Of a stretch of 64,000 bases of DNA, positions 54,093 to 62,348 are shown one piece after another. The stretch comes from Thiobacillus sp. (lineage in GTDB: Bacteria > Pseudomonadota > Gammaproteobacteria > Burkholderiales > Thiobacillaceae): contig JAIBFA010000014.1 of NCBI GenBank assembly GCA_019459325.1, positions 62,001 to 126,000 of the forward strand, given 5' to 3'. The stretch's first letter is position 1; each line of letters opens with the position of its first letter. Under the pieces are notes generated by a model, which was given only the letters and a program-made list of their open reading frames with translations, did not search any database and was not told the DNA's origin. The position numbers and the translations under genes are program-made.

Positions 54093-56474
54093 CGGCGCCG
54101 GCCGATGCAGCAGGTAGCCCTGCACGAAATCCACACCCATGTTTTTCAGGCAATGCAGCTCTTCCTCGGTTTCGACCTGCTCGGCGATGGTCTGCTTGCC
54201 CAGCTCATGCCCCAGCGTGTGCATGGCCTTGACGATAGCGAGCTTTTCACGGTCGTGGTTCATCCCTCGAACGAAATCGCCGTCGATCTTGAGATAGTCC
54301 ACCGGCAGGCGTTTCAGGTAACCGAATGAAGACTGTCCTTTTCCGAAGTCGTCCAGTGCGAAATGAATACCGCGCGACTGCAGTGTGAGGATCAAGCGCT
54401 CACAGGCATCAAGACTGTCGATGGCTGCGGTTTCGGTGACCTCGAAGCTGATCCGCGCGGGGTCGAAGTGGTACCGACTGATTTCATCGAGTATGAACTC
54501 GGCTGTTCCCGGATCGCTGAGACTGCGGCCAGACAGATTGATCGCATAGCTGGCCTCGTCCTCGGGATGGGTGTCGAGATAGGCGAAAAAGTTTCGAATC
54601 ACCCAGCGATCGAAGCTGGGCGCCAGCCCATAACGCTCGGCAGCCGGCAGGAACTCGCCGGGCGATATGATCGCGCCATCCTCGTCTCGCAGGCGCAGCA
54701 GGATTTCGTAATGCTGCGTTGTGATATCGGGAGACAGGGCCACTTTTTGCTGGCGATACAGGACAAAGCGGTGCGCTTCGAACGCTTTGGTGATGGCGCC
54801 CACCCACTGCATCTCGTTAGTGATTTTCTGCAGTGCGGGATGGGTTTTTTCATAGACCTGGATGGTGCTGCCGCCTAGCGACTTGGCGTGGTAACACGCC
54901 GTGTCGGCCTGCGCCAGAATCTCGCCGATGTCGGTCATGCCGCTGTGCAGCTCGGTTACCCCGAAACTCACTTCCAGCCGGAACACCTTGTCGTCCCACT
55001 CGAAACGGAAACGGCCGATTTCGTCGCGCAGACCCTGGATGTGATCGAGCGCCTGCGGCAGCGTGGCATCGACGAACAACAGACCGAACTCATCCCCGCC
55101 CAGTCGCGCAAGGTAATGGTTTTCGCCCTCTACGCGGCGCGCCATGATGGCAGTCAGCCGCTGCAACAAGGCGTCCCCCGCCCGGTGTCCGCAGGTGTCG
55201 TTGACCAGCTTGAAGCGATCAAGGTCGATATAGCAGAAGATAAAGCGCCGCGCCTCATGCTGCACGTGGTGCAACGCCGCGCTGAGTTTGTTTTCCATTG
55301 CGCGGCGGTTCCACAGGCCGGTGAGATGGTCGCGTTCGGCCTGCCAGGCCAGCCGTTGCATCAGACTGCGCCGCTCGCTTTCATCCTGAAATACCAGCAC
55401 GCCGCCCAGCACCTTGCCATCGCGGGAACGAATCGGCGCGGCGGTGTCGCTGATCGCAATCGTCACGCCATCCGGACGGCGTATGACCGCATGGTTGTCC
55501 ATCTCAACGACCTTGTTATGCCGTAGTGCCAGCTCCAGAGGGCCGGTGACAGCTGCACCGCTCTGCTCATCGAACAGCGGCAACACGGAGGACACTTGGC
55601 GGCCCCGCGCATCGTCACTGCTGAAACCGGTGAGTTCTTCCGCCCTGGGGTTGAGAAACTCGATCAGGCCGTCCGCATCGGTGACCACCACGGCATCGCC
55701 GATGGATTCGATCGTCACCCGCAGGCGTTCCTTTTCGACCAGCAACTCGTCATGTCCGCGTTCCAGCGCTCCCACCAGGCGGCTGACATGATCGGCCATG
55801 TGGTTGAACGCCAGCTTGGTTTCGCGCACTTCAGGTGGCGAACCATAAGCCAGGCTGGCGCGTGCGCTGAAATCGCCGCCCTCGATCGACCGCGCAGCTG
55901 TTCGCAGGGCATACAGGCCGCGTAAATTGACCCGTAGCAACCAGCGCAGCACAAGAATGACGCCCATCAGGCTTCCGATCGCCAGCAAGGTGAACCGTAT
56001 CGCCAGCACCCATAGTCCCTGCAGGGTCGGGCCGGCGTCCAGCGCGACCGCCAGCGTGCCATAGGAGGCGCCCCCCAGTACCAGTTCGGACTGCGCGTGG
56101 GGCGGGCTGATATCCACGATTGCGGCGAACCAGGCCGGATAGGGCTGCAGGGCCGGCGGCGTGCGTGCATCGAACGCGACCTGCGGAGACTCGAAGCGTG
56201 CACTCAGGATTTTGGCGTCGCGCGCGCGCGCCTCGATTGCCTGCTCGATGGCAGGATAATCGCGCAGCAGCACATGGTCCTGAATCGCCGCCATCATCGC
56301 GCTCAACTCACGCTCGGCGCTGGCGTCGAGATGTAGCTGCGCACGCTCCGTGAGTGGCAGGCCCAGCACGGCCAGCGTAGCCAGATACATCATCAGCACC
56401 AGCACGAACACCGCACCCAGAATACGGACTTGCAGACTGTAACGCGTGCTGCGTACCGCCTGCGGATCACTCAT
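54078..56474 (-). CDS. Membrane-bound HAMP-PAS-GGDEF-EAL c-di-GMP enzyme
   Basis: A 798-aa protein. Two transmembrane helices (about 16-40 and 155-180) flank a ~110-residue periplasmic domain. A HAMP domain (about 180-235), a PAS domain (about 245-370) and a GGDEF domain (about 380-540) follow, the last with DHLTGLWNR, IDLDRFKLVND and intact LGGDEF. The C-terminal EAL domain has the first motif as EILLR (Glu kept) and NLSGRSL, EVTET, DDFGKGQSS, KIDGDFV and AEQVET intact. The RxxD inhibitory site is absent (GENH). Both catalytic activities look possible. It overlaps the PhnD-like gene upstream by 8 nt. Confidence 0.93.
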   Translation of the reverse strand: MSDPQAVRSTRYSLQVRILGAVFVLVLMMYLATLAVLGLPLTERAQLHLDASAERELSAMMAAIQDHVLLRDYPAIEQAIEARARDAKILSARFESPQVAFDARTPPALQPYPAWFAAIVDISPPHAQSELVLGGASYGTLAVALDAGPTLQGLWVLAIRFTLLAIGSLMGVILVLRWLLRVNLRGLYALRTAARSIEGGDFSARASLAYGSPPEVRETKLAFNHMADHVSRLVGALERGHDELLVEKERLRVTIESIGDAVVVTDADGLIEFLNPRAEELTGFSSDDARGRQVSSVLPLFDEQSGAAVTGPLELALRHNKVVEMDNHAVIRRPDGVTIAISDTAAPIRSRDGKVLGGVLVFQDESERRSLMQRLAWQAERDHLTGLWNRRAMENKLSAALHHVQHEARRFIFCYIDLDRFKLVNDTCGHRAGDALLQRLTAIMARRVEGENHYLARLGGDEFGLLFVDATLPQALDHIQGLRDEIGRFRFEWDDKVFRLEVSFGVTELHSGMTDIGEILAQADTACYHAKSLGGSTIQVYEKTHPALQKITNEMQWVGAITKAFEAHRFVLYRQQKVALSPDITTQHYEILLRLRDEDGAIISPGEFLPAAERYGLAPSFDRWVIRNFFAYLDTHPEDEASYAINLSGRSLSDPGTAEFILDEISRYHFDPARISFEVTETAAIDSLDACERLILTLQSRGIHFALDDFGKGQSSFGYLKRLPVDYLKIDGDFVRGMNHDREKLAIVKAMHTLGHELGKQTIAEQVETEEELHCLKNMGVDFVQGYLLHRPAPLPVD

Positions 56475-57303
56475 TCACGGGCACCCGGGTCTGCTTGAAA
56501 AAATGCCGGTAGTTGCTGTAATCCTGGTCGTCCGCAGCGACGAAACCGCGCGCCCTCGGCAGTTCGAGCGATTGGGCCGCCAACTGCAGCACGCGTAGCC
56601 CCTCCGGGTCGTGCGTCATGCTGACAAAGGCCTGGCGAACCTTCTCGCCGTCCGCCGCGCTGACCCTGGGCGACGCCATCACGGCAAGGTCGAAATAGGG
56701 TTCCGACTCGGCCAGCACGCGATACTTCAACTCTCGACGCTTGGCGAAATCGGCCATCACTTGGTGGTTCACCCCGGCCGCTGCCACCTGGCCCGACATG
56801 AGCTGTCCCATCGCCGCCTCCTGGTTACCGGAAAACAGCGGCGAGACCTTGACGCCGACACGCAACAGCGCATCCATCGGTACGTAGTACCCGGTAAAGC
56901 CATACGGATTGGCGAAAGCCACGGGCTTGCCCGACAGTTCCTGCAGCGTCCGGATCGGCGAACGGTCGAGTACAACCACCTGCCCGCGGATGCCCTGCGA
57001 TTCCTGTCTGGCCAGCACGCGCCAGCCCAACTGATCACGCTTCGGCGTGAACAGGTGGTTGGTGTAGGCGAAATCCAGCTTGCCGGCCACCACGCGATCG
57101 GTGGTTTCGTTGGCCGTGCGTCCGATATGCAGTTCCAGCGGCACTCCGGAACGCGCCGACACATAGTTCAGAATGGGATTCCAGTAAGCGGCGGTCGCCT
57201 GCAGACTGCGGTGGTTGAGTACGCCAAAGGCGTAGGGAACGGTCGGCGCAGCCTGAACCGCCGTGCCTAGCATCAAAGCCAGGCACATCCATATTTTTAT
57301 CAT
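56467..57303 (-). CDS. PhnD-like phosphate/phosphonate-type substrate-binding protein
   Basis: A 278-aa periplasmic binding protein. The signal peptide is at residues 1-18 (LMLGTAVQA). It has the PhnD/PBP layout FGVLNHRSLQATAAYWNPIL, ETTDRVVAGKLDFAYTNH, LSGKPVAFANPYGFTGYYVPM and LAVMASPRV. The usual partners, an ABC permease and ATPase, are absent. Instead the gene overlaps the GGDEF-EAL gene by 8 nt. This resembles sensor arrangements where a binding protein controls a c-di-GMP enzyme from the periplasm (compare NspS-MbaA of Vibrio); the role here is inferred. Confidence 0.87.
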   Translation of the reverse strand: MIKIWMCLALMLGTAVQAAPTVPYAFGVLNHRSLQATAAYWNPILNYVSARSGVPLELHIGRTANETTDRVVAGKLDFAYTNHLFTPKRDQLGWRVLARQESQGIRGQVVVLDRSPIRTLQELSGKPVAFANPYGFTGYYVPMDALLRVGVKVSPLFSGNQEAAMGQLMSGQVAAAGVNHQVMADFAKRRELKYRVLAESEPYFDLAVMASPRVSAADGEKVRQAFVSMTHDPEGLRVLQLAAQSLELPRARGFVAADDQDYSNYRHFFKQTRVPVNE

Positions 57304-57446
57304 CTTGTCTCCGTGTACTTGTTATAGGAAGGCAACCTTTGTCGGGTTGCGAGTGTAGCGTGCTGCCGCACCATCCCCCTGACGAACGCGGCCATTTAGC
57401 GGCCGTACCGATATGACGGACAAAAACGCATCAATATTGAATTCGC

Positions 57447-58469
57447 GTGTCATTGGCCGGAACACGCCCTAGAATCACCACACCCTCTCATCGCTGCCGG
57501 AGCGCCATCATCGACTGTCTGCTATTCCAGGATTCCAAAGTCCAAGCGATTGCATTTGACGACATCAGCGACCATGTCGGCCAGCCGGATCGCTTCATCT
57601 GGATCGAACTCAAGTCGCCCGACAGCCAGCTCATCACCCGCCTGGGCGATGAACTGGGGCTGCATGCGCTAGCGCTGGAGGATGCGATCTCCACCCATCA
57701 GCGCCCCAAACTCGAGGAATATGAAGGGCACGTCTTCATTGCTACGCGCACCGCGCAGCTTTGGGAATCCAGGCTGGAGTTCGGCGAGACCCACCTGTTT
57801 GTCGGAAGCAACTTCGTCGTTGCGATTCGCCACGACAGCGGCAGCGCCTACACGCGCGTGGTCGACCGCCTGCAACGCCGCCCCAGCGGCATCCCGGCGG
57901 CCACGCCCTATGCGCTGTATCTGGTGCTCGACCTCATCGTCGACCAGTTCAGGCCGGTGATTGAAGGTATGCAGGAGCGGTTCCAGTCACTCGAAAGCCG
58001 GCTGATGAGCGGTTCGAAACCAGGACGCGACATGCTGGAACGACTCTACGAGATGAAACGCGACCTGACCGCATTGCGCGATTCCGCCGAGCCGATGCAG
58101 GAAATCACGCAGAACCTGATTCGCCTGCACCCGGAGCTGTCCACCCGGGAACTCAAGGCGTATTACCGCGACATTCACGACCATGCGGTGCGCGTGTCGG
58201 CCGCCATCGATCGCCTGCGTGCCTCGACCTCGGACGCGATGCAGTTCCACCTCGCCACGCTGTCGGTAAAGCAGAACGAATCGGTGCAGAAACTGGCTGG
58301 CTGGGGCGCTCTGCTGGCGCTGCCCACGGTCATATTCAGCCTGTACGGCATGAACTTCGACTTCATGCCGGAACTGAAATGGCCGTGGGCTTACCCGGCG
58401 CTACTGCTGGCGACCGGCGTGGCGGTGGGGGTGCTGTACCGGCGGCTCAAGCGGCGCGGCTGGATCTAG
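57447..58469 (+). CDS. corA: CorA family magnesium/divalent cation transporter
   Basis: A 340-aa protein with a large cytoplasmic N-terminal alpha/beta domain, a long helical stalk (about 170-275), and two C-terminal membrane helices. The signature is YGMNFDFMPEL between them, including the GMN motif, and the basic end RRLKRRGWI. The start is uncertain: GTG at 57447 is the first available, but the family start would fall near IIDCLLF, where only ATC codons (57507, 57510) follow a GGAG sequence. It is divergent from the PhnD-like gene and ends 10 nt from the facing propeller gene. Confidence 0.9.
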   Translation: MSLAGTRPRITTPSHRCRSAIIDCLLFQDSKVQAIAFDDISDHVGQPDRFIWIELKSPDSQLITRLGDELGLHALALEDAISTHQRPKLEEYEGHVFIATRTAQLWESRLEFGETHLFVGSNFVVAIRHDSGSAYTRVVDRLQRRPSGIPAATPYALYLVLDLIVDQFRPVIEGMQERFQSLESRLMSGSKPGRDMLERLYEMKRDLTALRDSAEPMQEITQNLIRLHPELSTRELKAYYRDIHDHAVRVSAAIDRLRASTSDAMQFHLATLSVKQNESVQKLAGWGALLALPTVIFSLYGMNFDFMPELKWPWAYPALLLATGVAVGVLYRRLKRRGWI

Positions 58470-58479
58470 GGTCCGACAA

Positions 58480-59661
58480 TCAATTCCGCTCGGCGTGCGC
58501 ATAGCGGATGCGCGTGCCGGCTGTCTCGCCACGCTCGAGCCACACCACATGCAGCGATCCCGCGGCATCGAACGTCGCCACCGGGTCGGATTGCCCGCCC
58601 GGCCCGGCAGCCCCCGGCACCGCCACGTCGTCGCCGAAGGCTTCGCCCTCCCATTCGGACAGCCACACGTCCGGCGTGCCGTCGCGAGCGTCGTCCCACA
58701 ATGCCACCAGCCTGCCCCTGGCGTCGCCGACGACCAGTGCATGCCATTGCGCCATGTTGTCGCCGAAGTTGTCCTGCACCCGGATGTTCTTGCCGAAACG
58801 GCGGTTTCCCGTATCAATTGCGGCAAAGACGTCGTAGCCGGACAGGAAATCGCGCTTGTCCAGCCACACCGCCACCACGCCCTGCTCCCCCCGGGCAGTG
58901 AGCGTGGGGCGCATCGCGCCGGTGCCGGCGCCCAGCCCCCCGGGCGCGCTGCCGCTCTCGATATCGGTCAGGCGGACGGGCGGGGAAAAACTGCGGCCAT
59001 CACGGCTGTGGCTCACCATCGGCACGGTATGGCGGCTGCGACGGTCTTCCCACGCCACCGTCACGCTGCCGTCTCCCGCCACTGCCAGCGCCGGCCATCC
59101 CTGCTCGTCGGCCGGCATCGCCGCTTCGACCGGTTGCGCCGTCTTCACGCCGAGCGCATCCGCATTCACCGTCAGCCGGGCGACGACGATGCGGCGGAAA
59201 CGCCCCGCCTGTTCGGCCCAGGCCGCATAGAGGGCGTCCCCGCGAATGGCCAGCGTCACCTGCGCCGCCTCGGCCTGGGTCAGCTGCAGCACCGTGCCGC
59301 CGGGCAGCACGCGTGCATGCACGGTGCCCGCCTCTTCCCACGCCGTCACAAAGCGGCCGGCGCCCAGGGCCAGCACCACCGGTTCGAAGCAGTCGGCCTG
59401 GCTCAGCCGGATTTCCGGCTTAAACGCGGCCGCAGTCGCCGGCTTCATCGCCAGGTAGCACTGCGGGCTGCCGCTGCGGTTGTCTTCCCACACCACGCCC
59501 ACGGTATCGCCCGACACCGCGACGCCCTGGCGATTGGCCGACTCCAGATGCGGAAAAATCGCAGCGCCCTGAACCGAATTGACGGTCAGCGGCGCGCTCC
59601 ACTCCCACGCAGCCTGCGCCGGCCACGCCAGCACCGCCAGCAGCAGCGCGGCCGCCCTCAC
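58480..59661 (-). CDS. Exported sialidase-like (BNR/beta-propeller) protein
   Basis: A 393-aa exported protein. The signal peptide is at residues 1-18 (LLLAVLAWPAQA). The mature part repeats a motif of the type VxWEDxRSG/AWEDRRSR/LDKRD (VGVVWEDNRSGSPQ, VTVAWEDRRSRHT, VAVWLDKRDFLSG, LVALWDDARDGTPDV), like the Asp-box blades of sialidase-fold propellers. No sialidase catalytic residues can be assigned, so an enzymatic role is doubtful. The GTG start overlaps the stop codon of the thioredoxin gene (GTGA), so the two are co-translated; it may be its periplasmic partner. Confidence 0.78.
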   Translation of the reverse strand: MRAAALLLAVLAWPAQAAWEWSAPLTVNSVQGAAIFPHLESANRQGVAVSGDTVGVVWEDNRSGSPQCYLAMKPATAAAFKPEIRLSQADCFEPVVLALGAGRFVTAWEEAGTVHARVLPGGTVLQLTQAEAAQVTLAIRGDALYAAWAEQAGRFRRIVVARLTVNADALGVKTAQPVEAAMPADEQGWPALAVAGDGSVTVAWEDRRSRHTVPMVSHSRDGRSFSPPVRLTDIESGSAPGGLGAGTGAMRPTLTARGEQGVVAVWLDKRDFLSGYDVFAAIDTGNRRFGKNIRVQDNFGDNMAQWHALVVGDARGRLVALWDDARDGTPDVWLSEWEGEAFGDDVAVPGAAGPGGQSDPVATFDAAGSLHVVWLERGETAGTRIRYAHAERN

Positions 59662-60149
59662 GACTTGCCGCCCAGGAATTCGAGCAGGGTTTTCTGCTTG
59701 TAATGTCCGCCGCGCACGTAGCGGTCGTAATCGCGGAAATCCTGCACCGTCTTGAAGCCCGGGATCTGCACGATCTTGTCGCCCTGCGGCGTCAGATACA
59801 CGAACAAGGGCGTGGCAAAGGCCTGCAGCCGCACCCCCAGTTCGGCCTCGGTGATGCGCTCGCCGGAGGGCAGCGTCAGCCGCTTGCCCGATTCGGCGTC
59901 GACGTACACCAGCTCGTAGTTTTCCGTGTACAGCTTTTTTAGCGCCGCGTCGGAAAAGGTCTTCTTGTTGGTGTGGTCGCACCACGCACAGCCATAGCGC
60001 CCGAAGTACATGAAGATCGGCTTGCCGCTCGCGCGCGCCGCCTTGAGACCGGCGTCGTAGCCGACGAAGGGATAGCCCGGTGGCGGGTCGGCCAGCGCCG
60101 CGCCTACCCATAAACAGCTTGCTGCCAGCAGCATCTTGATCAGGTTCAT
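59658..60149 (-). CDS. Periplasmic thioredoxin-like protein (SoxW-like)
   Basis: A 163-aa exported thioredoxin-fold protein. The signal peptide is at residues 1-20 (LLAASCLWVGAALA). The redox motif CAWC lies in FMYFGRYGCAWCDHTNKKT, the cis-Pro in FATPLFVYLTPQGDKIV. It is like the SoxW-type thioredoxin at 27298 in layout but only distantly similar. GAAGGAG precedes the ATG by 6 nt. It is coupled to a sialidase-like propeller gene. Periplasmic disulfide chemistry on partner proteins is inferred. Confidence 0.87.
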   Translation of the reverse strand: MNLIKMLLAASCLWVGAALADPPPGYPFVGYDAGLKAARASGKPIFMYFGRYGCAWCDHTNKKTFSDAALKKLYTENYELVYVDAESGKRLTLPSGERITEAELGVRLQAFATPLFVYLTPQGDKIVQIPGFKTVQDFRDYDRYVRGGHYKQKTLLEFLGGKS

Positions 60150-60222
60150 CCGGCGCTCCTTCAATCACGTTGTCCCCATTCTGCTAAATTCGGACATTCG
60201 CGCAACCCTCTTTTATACCCAC

Positions 60223-60777
60223 ATGACCCACGACCCCGTCCGCATCGGCCTGGTTTCCATCAGCGACCGCGCCAGCAGCGGCATCTACGAAGACCAGGGA
60301 CTGCCCGCGCTGGCGGCCTGGTTTGGCGAGGTGCTGGCCAACCCTGCGGAATTCGTCACCCGTCTGATCCCCGACGAGCAGGCACTGATTGAGGCGACGC
60401 TGATCGAACTGGCCGACGCCGAGCAGTGCTCGCTCATCCTCACCACCGGCGGCACCGGCCCGGCACCGCGCGACGTCACCCCCGAAGCCACGCTGGCGGT
60501 GGCGCACAAGGTGCTGCCCGGCTTCGGCGAGGCGATGCGCGCAGTGTCGCTGAAGTACGTGCCGACCGCGATCCTGTCGCGCCAGGTCGGTGTGACGCGC
60601 GGCGCCAGCCTGATCCTCAACCTGCCGGGACAGCCCAAGGCGATCAAGGAAACGCTCGACGGAATTTTCGCCGCGGTGCCGTATTGCATCGACCTCATCG
60701 GCGGCCCCTACCTCGCAGCGCGCCCGGACACGATCGCCGTGTTCCGCCCAAAATCAGCGTCAAGGCCGGCGACATGA
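60223..60777 (+). CDS. mogA: Molybdopterin adenylyltransferase MogA/MoaB family
   Basis: A 184-aa enzyme that adenylates molybdopterin before molybdenum insertion. It starts RIGLVSISDRASSGIYEDQG, carries the MPT-binding loop ILTTGGTGPAPRDVTPEAT and ends LNLPGQPKAIKETLDGIF. Length and the DRASSGxYED pattern favour MogA over MoaB. The ATG is preceded by little ribosome-binding sequence. The stop codon overlaps the start of the EI24 gene by 3 nt. Confidence 0.93.
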   Translation: MTHDPVRIGLVSISDRASSGIYEDQGLPALAAWFGEVLANPAEFVTRLIPDEQALIEATLIELADAEQCSLILTTGGTGPAPRDVTPEATLAVAHKVLPGFGEAMRAVSLKYVPTAILSRQVGVTRGASLILNLPGQPKAIKETLDGIFAAVPYCIDLIGGPYLAARPDTIAVFRPKSASRPAT

Positions 60778-61487
60778 CAGCGATCTTCGATGCACTGGCG
60801 CGCGCCCTGCGTGACCTATTCAGCCTGCGCGTGCTATGGGTGGTGGTGTGGCCGATGCTGACCGCCCTGCTGCTGTGGCTGGTGCTGGGGGTGACGTTCT
60901 GGAGCACCTTCTCCGGCTGGATTGCGCAAGGCCTCGACGCCATCGGCATCCAGTCCTGGCTGGCAGAACTCGAACCGGTGTGGATCGCCAATGGCATCCA
61001 GGCGCTGCTGCACCTCATGCTGTTCGTGCCAGTGGTGATGCTGACCGCACTCGTCATCACCGCGCTGTTCGGCATGCCCGCGCTGATCCGCGTGGTGGCC
61101 GAGCGCGACTATCCCCAACTCAGGCGGGAAAACGGCGGTGGCCTCGTCGGCAGCGTAGGGAACGCCGCCATCGCGATCGCGATTTTCGTCGTGCTGTGGA
61201 TCGTGACCCTGCCGCTGTGGCTGATCGGCGTCGGCGTGATCGTGCCCTTCGTCGCCGCCGCGTATCTGAACCAGCGCCTGTTCCGCTACGACGCCATTGC
61301 CGAGCATGCCAGCGCCGGCGAAATGGCCGCGCTGTTCAAAAGCGAGCGCAGCGGCTGGTGGGGACTGGGCCTGCTGACAGGCCTCGTGCAGTTCGTCCCG
61401 CTGCTCAACCTGCTGGGGCCAGTGCTGGCTGCTCTGGCCTTCATCCACTTCGGCCTCGCGCGTCTCGCGCGGCAACGCTCGGCCTAG
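60774..61487 (+). CDS. EI24 domain (CysZ-like) membrane protein
   Basis: A 237-aa inner-membrane protein with about five or six hydrophobic helices. The N-terminal part reads MTAIFDALARALRDLFSLRVLWVVVWP, there is a cytoplasmic loop RVVAERDYPQLRRENGGG, and the later half ends FHFGLARLARQRS-like (IHFGLARLARQRSA). This fits the EI24/CysZ family, whose characterised member transports sulfate; the function here is not known. The ATG overlaps the mogA stop codon (ATGA), so the genes are co-translated. Its stop codon overlaps the facing HExxH gene by 4 nt. Confidence 0.85.
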   Translation: MTAIFDALARALRDLFSLRVLWVVVWPMLTALLLWLVLGVTFWSTFSGWIAQGLDAIGIQSWLAELEPVWIANGIQALLHLMLFVPVVMLTALVITALFGMPALIRVVAERDYPQLRRENGGGLVGSVGNAAIAIAIFVVLWIVTLPLWLIGVGVIVPFVAAAYLNQRLFRYDAIAEHASAGEMAALFKSERSGWWGLGLLTGLVQFVPLLNLLGPVLAALAFIHFGLARLARQRSA

Positions 61488-62284
61488 TTGCCTGAGCCAA
61501 AACGCCGTCTGAAGCCTTCGTCGAAATTGATCTCGTGGGCAGTCATCGCCCCGATCACGCACTGCTCCAGACTGGGCGGCATCACTAGCCGTCCGGCGGC
61601 ATTCACCAGCCGCCCGGCCATGATTTCAGCCTGCTGTCGCGGTATCAGTTGCGGCAGGTCGGGTTCGGCATAGCCCTGTGGAAAGATCGGTTTGCCTTCG
61701 GCATCGTATTTGTCCGTCGCGCCCAGCGTATGCAACAGCTCGTGGGCGATGACGATATTGTTCTGGCGCGCCTGCCGGGGATCGGCAAAAGCGTGCACCA
61801 CGCCGATCAGGCCTTTCTGCAGCCCCAGCGAATGCTCCAGTGCCACGCCGTCCTGCGGCGCGTGATACAGGACAAAAAGCTTGATCGTGCCCAGCTGCGG
61901 CAACCATGTGTCCGATTGCTGGTACACCCACCAGCGCAGCTGCAGGCTCCAGAACATGGTTTTCAGCACGCTGCCGTCGCGCGGCGGCGCCGGCGGTACC
62001 TGTTTCACTTCCGGCAGCAGGTTGACCTGCATGACCGGCGACTGCTTCGCCCCGTACCGCGCAGTCTCGCGTTCGAGAAAGGCATTGATATCCTCGAAAT
62101 CGCTCGCCTGCAGCGCACGGATCGTCTCGCCCGCCTGGGATGAGCGGTCACCGTTGATCGGAATCACCGCCACATCCAGCGGCGCCCGCCAGGCGCGCAC
62201 CATGGTCTGCTCCAGCCAGGTCAGGCCAGCCACCGCCGCCAGCACGCCCAGCAGGAGCAGAATACGAAGTCGGCGAAATGTCAT
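61484..62284 (-). CDS. Putative zinc metalloprotease-like protein (HExxH)
   Basis: A 266-aa membrane-anchored protein. An N-terminal hydrophobic segment (about 6-24, ILLLLGVLAAVAGLTWL) is followed by a periplasmic domain. Near residue 180 it carries NIVIAHELLHTLGATDKY, an HExxHxxG-type zinc-binding motif with a following Asp. No other protease domain is obvious, and the protein is small. I do not recognise a named family. Proteolysis is inferred from the motif only. A following region PEDLPQLIPRQQAEIMAGR-like (QLIPRQQAEIMAGRL) is highly polar. Confidence 0.78.
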   Translation of the reverse strand: MTFRRLRILLLLGVLAAVAGLTWLEQTMVRAWRAPLDVAVIPINGDRSSQAGETIRALQASDFEDINAFLERETARYGAKQSPVMQVNLLPEVKQVPPAPPRDGSVLKTMFWSLQLRWWVYQQSDTWLPQLGTIKLFVLYHAPQDGVALEHSLGLQKGLIGVVHAFADPRQARQNNIVIAHELLHTLGATDKYDAEGKPIFPQGYAEPDLPQLIPRQQAEIMAGRLVNAAGRLVMPPSLEQCVIGAMTAHEINFDEGFRRRFGSGN

Positions 62285-62348
62285 GATGGCGCGGGCAGAG
62301 TCATTGGCCCACCCTTAACGGCATCGCATTGGCCCGCTTGAATCCGCA

